From Pseudomonadota bacterium (lineage in GTDB: Bacteria; Pseudomonadota; Alphaproteobacteria; Acetobacterales; Acetobacteraceae): a stretch of 6,504 bases of DNA. Made by a program: the position numbers and the translations under genes. Location: positions 1 to 6,504 of the forward strand of contig JAJZEG010000352.1 in assembly GCA_021828605.1 (NCBI GenBank). The letters are read 5' to 3'. Shown in pieces: positions 5,754 through 6,504 of this stretch. The first letter of the stretch is position 1; each line of letters opens with the position of its first letter. The notes beneath the pieces are model-generated. The model saw only the letters and a list, made by a program, of their open reading frames with translations, had not been told where the DNA came from and did no database searches.

Positions 5754-6504
5754 CAGAAATCCATCCCAAACATTGGCGCAGCGCCTCGGCTGCAGCCGGT
5801 GTGTCGTTCAGCGCATCGGTGGACCAGCTGTCCAGCCGTCCGGCGAACCAGCGTGCGCGGCCTCTTGTGACCATATCATCCATGAACGCGCCGATCCGCG
5901 CCGAGCGGCCCGGTAATCGAGCGAGCATGACCGGCGCGCGGGTGGCGACGGCTTCGGACACCATCGACACCGAGTCGGCGGTGACAATAATCGCATCGGC
6001 CAGAGCGAGCATGCCGAAATACGGGTTTTCACCTTGCATGTCCCAAATATCGGCGCCGAGCGGGGCGAGGGTTTCGGTGAAAATCGCGCGCACGAGCGGC
6101 GAGGTGCGACGGGACGGGGTGAGCACGAGGCCAACATGATCGCGGCGCATCATCGCGGCCAGATCGGCGGCGAGGCGGCGCGCGGTGGGCTCATCGAGCC
6201 GGTAGCGACCATTCGAGCCACCGATCAATACACTCACCAAAGGGCGCGGCAATGGCACAAAGCGCGCGGACCATTGTGCGGCGGCGGCGTCGAGCAAGGC
6301 AGGGGTAACCCGGTGCAAGGCGGTGCGGGCGATAAACACGTTCGCGCCGTTAATCCGATCATGCGGGGCGGCGATGATCAAATCAAAACGCGCCGGATCG
6401 AGCCTGGGATGTTGGATAATCACCGCCGGGCGATCAGGGCTGCGCAACTGGGCGAGCAAGCGGGCGGCAGCACCGCCGCAACCGATCAGCACATCGCCGA
6501 ACGG
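5740..6504 (-). CDS. ELM1-family (DUF1022/COG3660) protein, 5' end outside window
   Basis: The frame is open to the right edge, giving 254 residues; family members are usually a little over 300, so roughly the first 60-100 residues are missing. The GTG at 6490-6492 is internal: the preceding codons (P-F-G-D) continue the typical strand before IGCGGAAA. Family landmarks, numbered from the edge, are QHPR...FDLIIAAPHD (31-49), HRVTP (64-68), VLIGGSNGRYRLD (92-104), LTPSRRTS (128-135), GENPYFGMLALADAIIVTAD (158-177), followed directly by the DSVSMVSEA block, and RWFAGRLDSW..DALNDT (218-235). The second half resembles the nucleotide-sugar-binding half of GT-B glycosyltransferases. Plant ELM1 recruits a dynamin for mitochondrial division; the bacterial role is not established, and a sugar-transfer or envelope role is only inferred from the fold. 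It overlaps orf630. Confidence 0.9.
   Translation of the reverse strand, partial: PFGDVLIGCGGAAARLLAQLRSPDRPAVIIQHPRLDPARFDLIIAAPHDRINGANVFIARTALHRVTPALLDAAAAQWSARFVPLPRPLVSVLIGGSNGRYRLDEPTARRLAADLAAMMRRDHVGLVLTPSRRTSPLVRAIFTETLAPLGADIWDMQGENPYFGMLALADAIIVTADSVSMVSEAVATRAPVMLARLPGRSARIGAFMDDMVTRGRARWFAGRLDSWSTDALNDTPAAAEALRQCLGWISDARD

Noticed and set aside
5507..6139. Open frame of 210 codons on the plus strand across the ELM1/orf630 junction
   Set aside because: It lies antisense to two well-supported genes, its translation is Arg/Ser/Ala-rich with no family motif, and long antisense frames are expected in GC-rich coding DNA.
6490..6492. GTG as the start codon of the ELM1-family gene
   Set aside because: The frame stays open to the window edge, the codons just upstream continue a conserved strand, and the family is longer, so the true start is outside the window.

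Overview
The window is GC-rich and almost fully coding. It looks like a piece of an alphaproteobacterial chromosome. The clearest taxonomic sign is the combination of an ATP12-type F1-ATPase assembly chaperone and an ELM1-family protein, two families shared by alphaproteobacteria and mitochondria. Protein style (Ala/Pro-rich, a large AsmA with Pro-rich linkers) would fit Rhodospirillales or Acetobacteraceae, but that finer placement is a guess.

All five main genes lie on the minus strand and read from the right edge to the left. In transcription order they are: an ELM1-family protein (5' end cut off by the window edge, 5740-6504); a 630-residue protein of unknown function that overlaps it by 14 nt (3861-5753); after an 85-nt spacer, a large AsmA-family inner-membrane/periplasmic protein with a strong Shine-Dalgarno sequence (1127-3775); after 17 nt, the ATP12-family chaperone (408-1109); and after 7 nt, an acylphosphatase (125-400). 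At the left edge, on the opposite strand, is the last part of an IS110-like transposase (2-100), which ends 24 nt from the acylphosphatase stop codon. The co-directional cluster therefore ends against a mobile element.

The tight spacing suggests two translationally coupled blocks, ELM1-orf630 and AsmA-ATP12-acylphosphatase, possibly in one transcript. The functions are mixed. AsmA points to the envelope. ELM1 is a predicted glycosyltransferase-fold protein of unclear bacterial role. ATP12 assists F1-ATPase assembly. Acylphosphatase is a small housekeeping hydrolase. The least explained item is the 630-residue protein: it has no signal peptide or membrane segment, an apparent Rossmann-like N-terminal part followed by a long beta-rich region, and coupling to ELM1. 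I see no tRNA, rRNA, CRISPR array or recognisable riboswitch.
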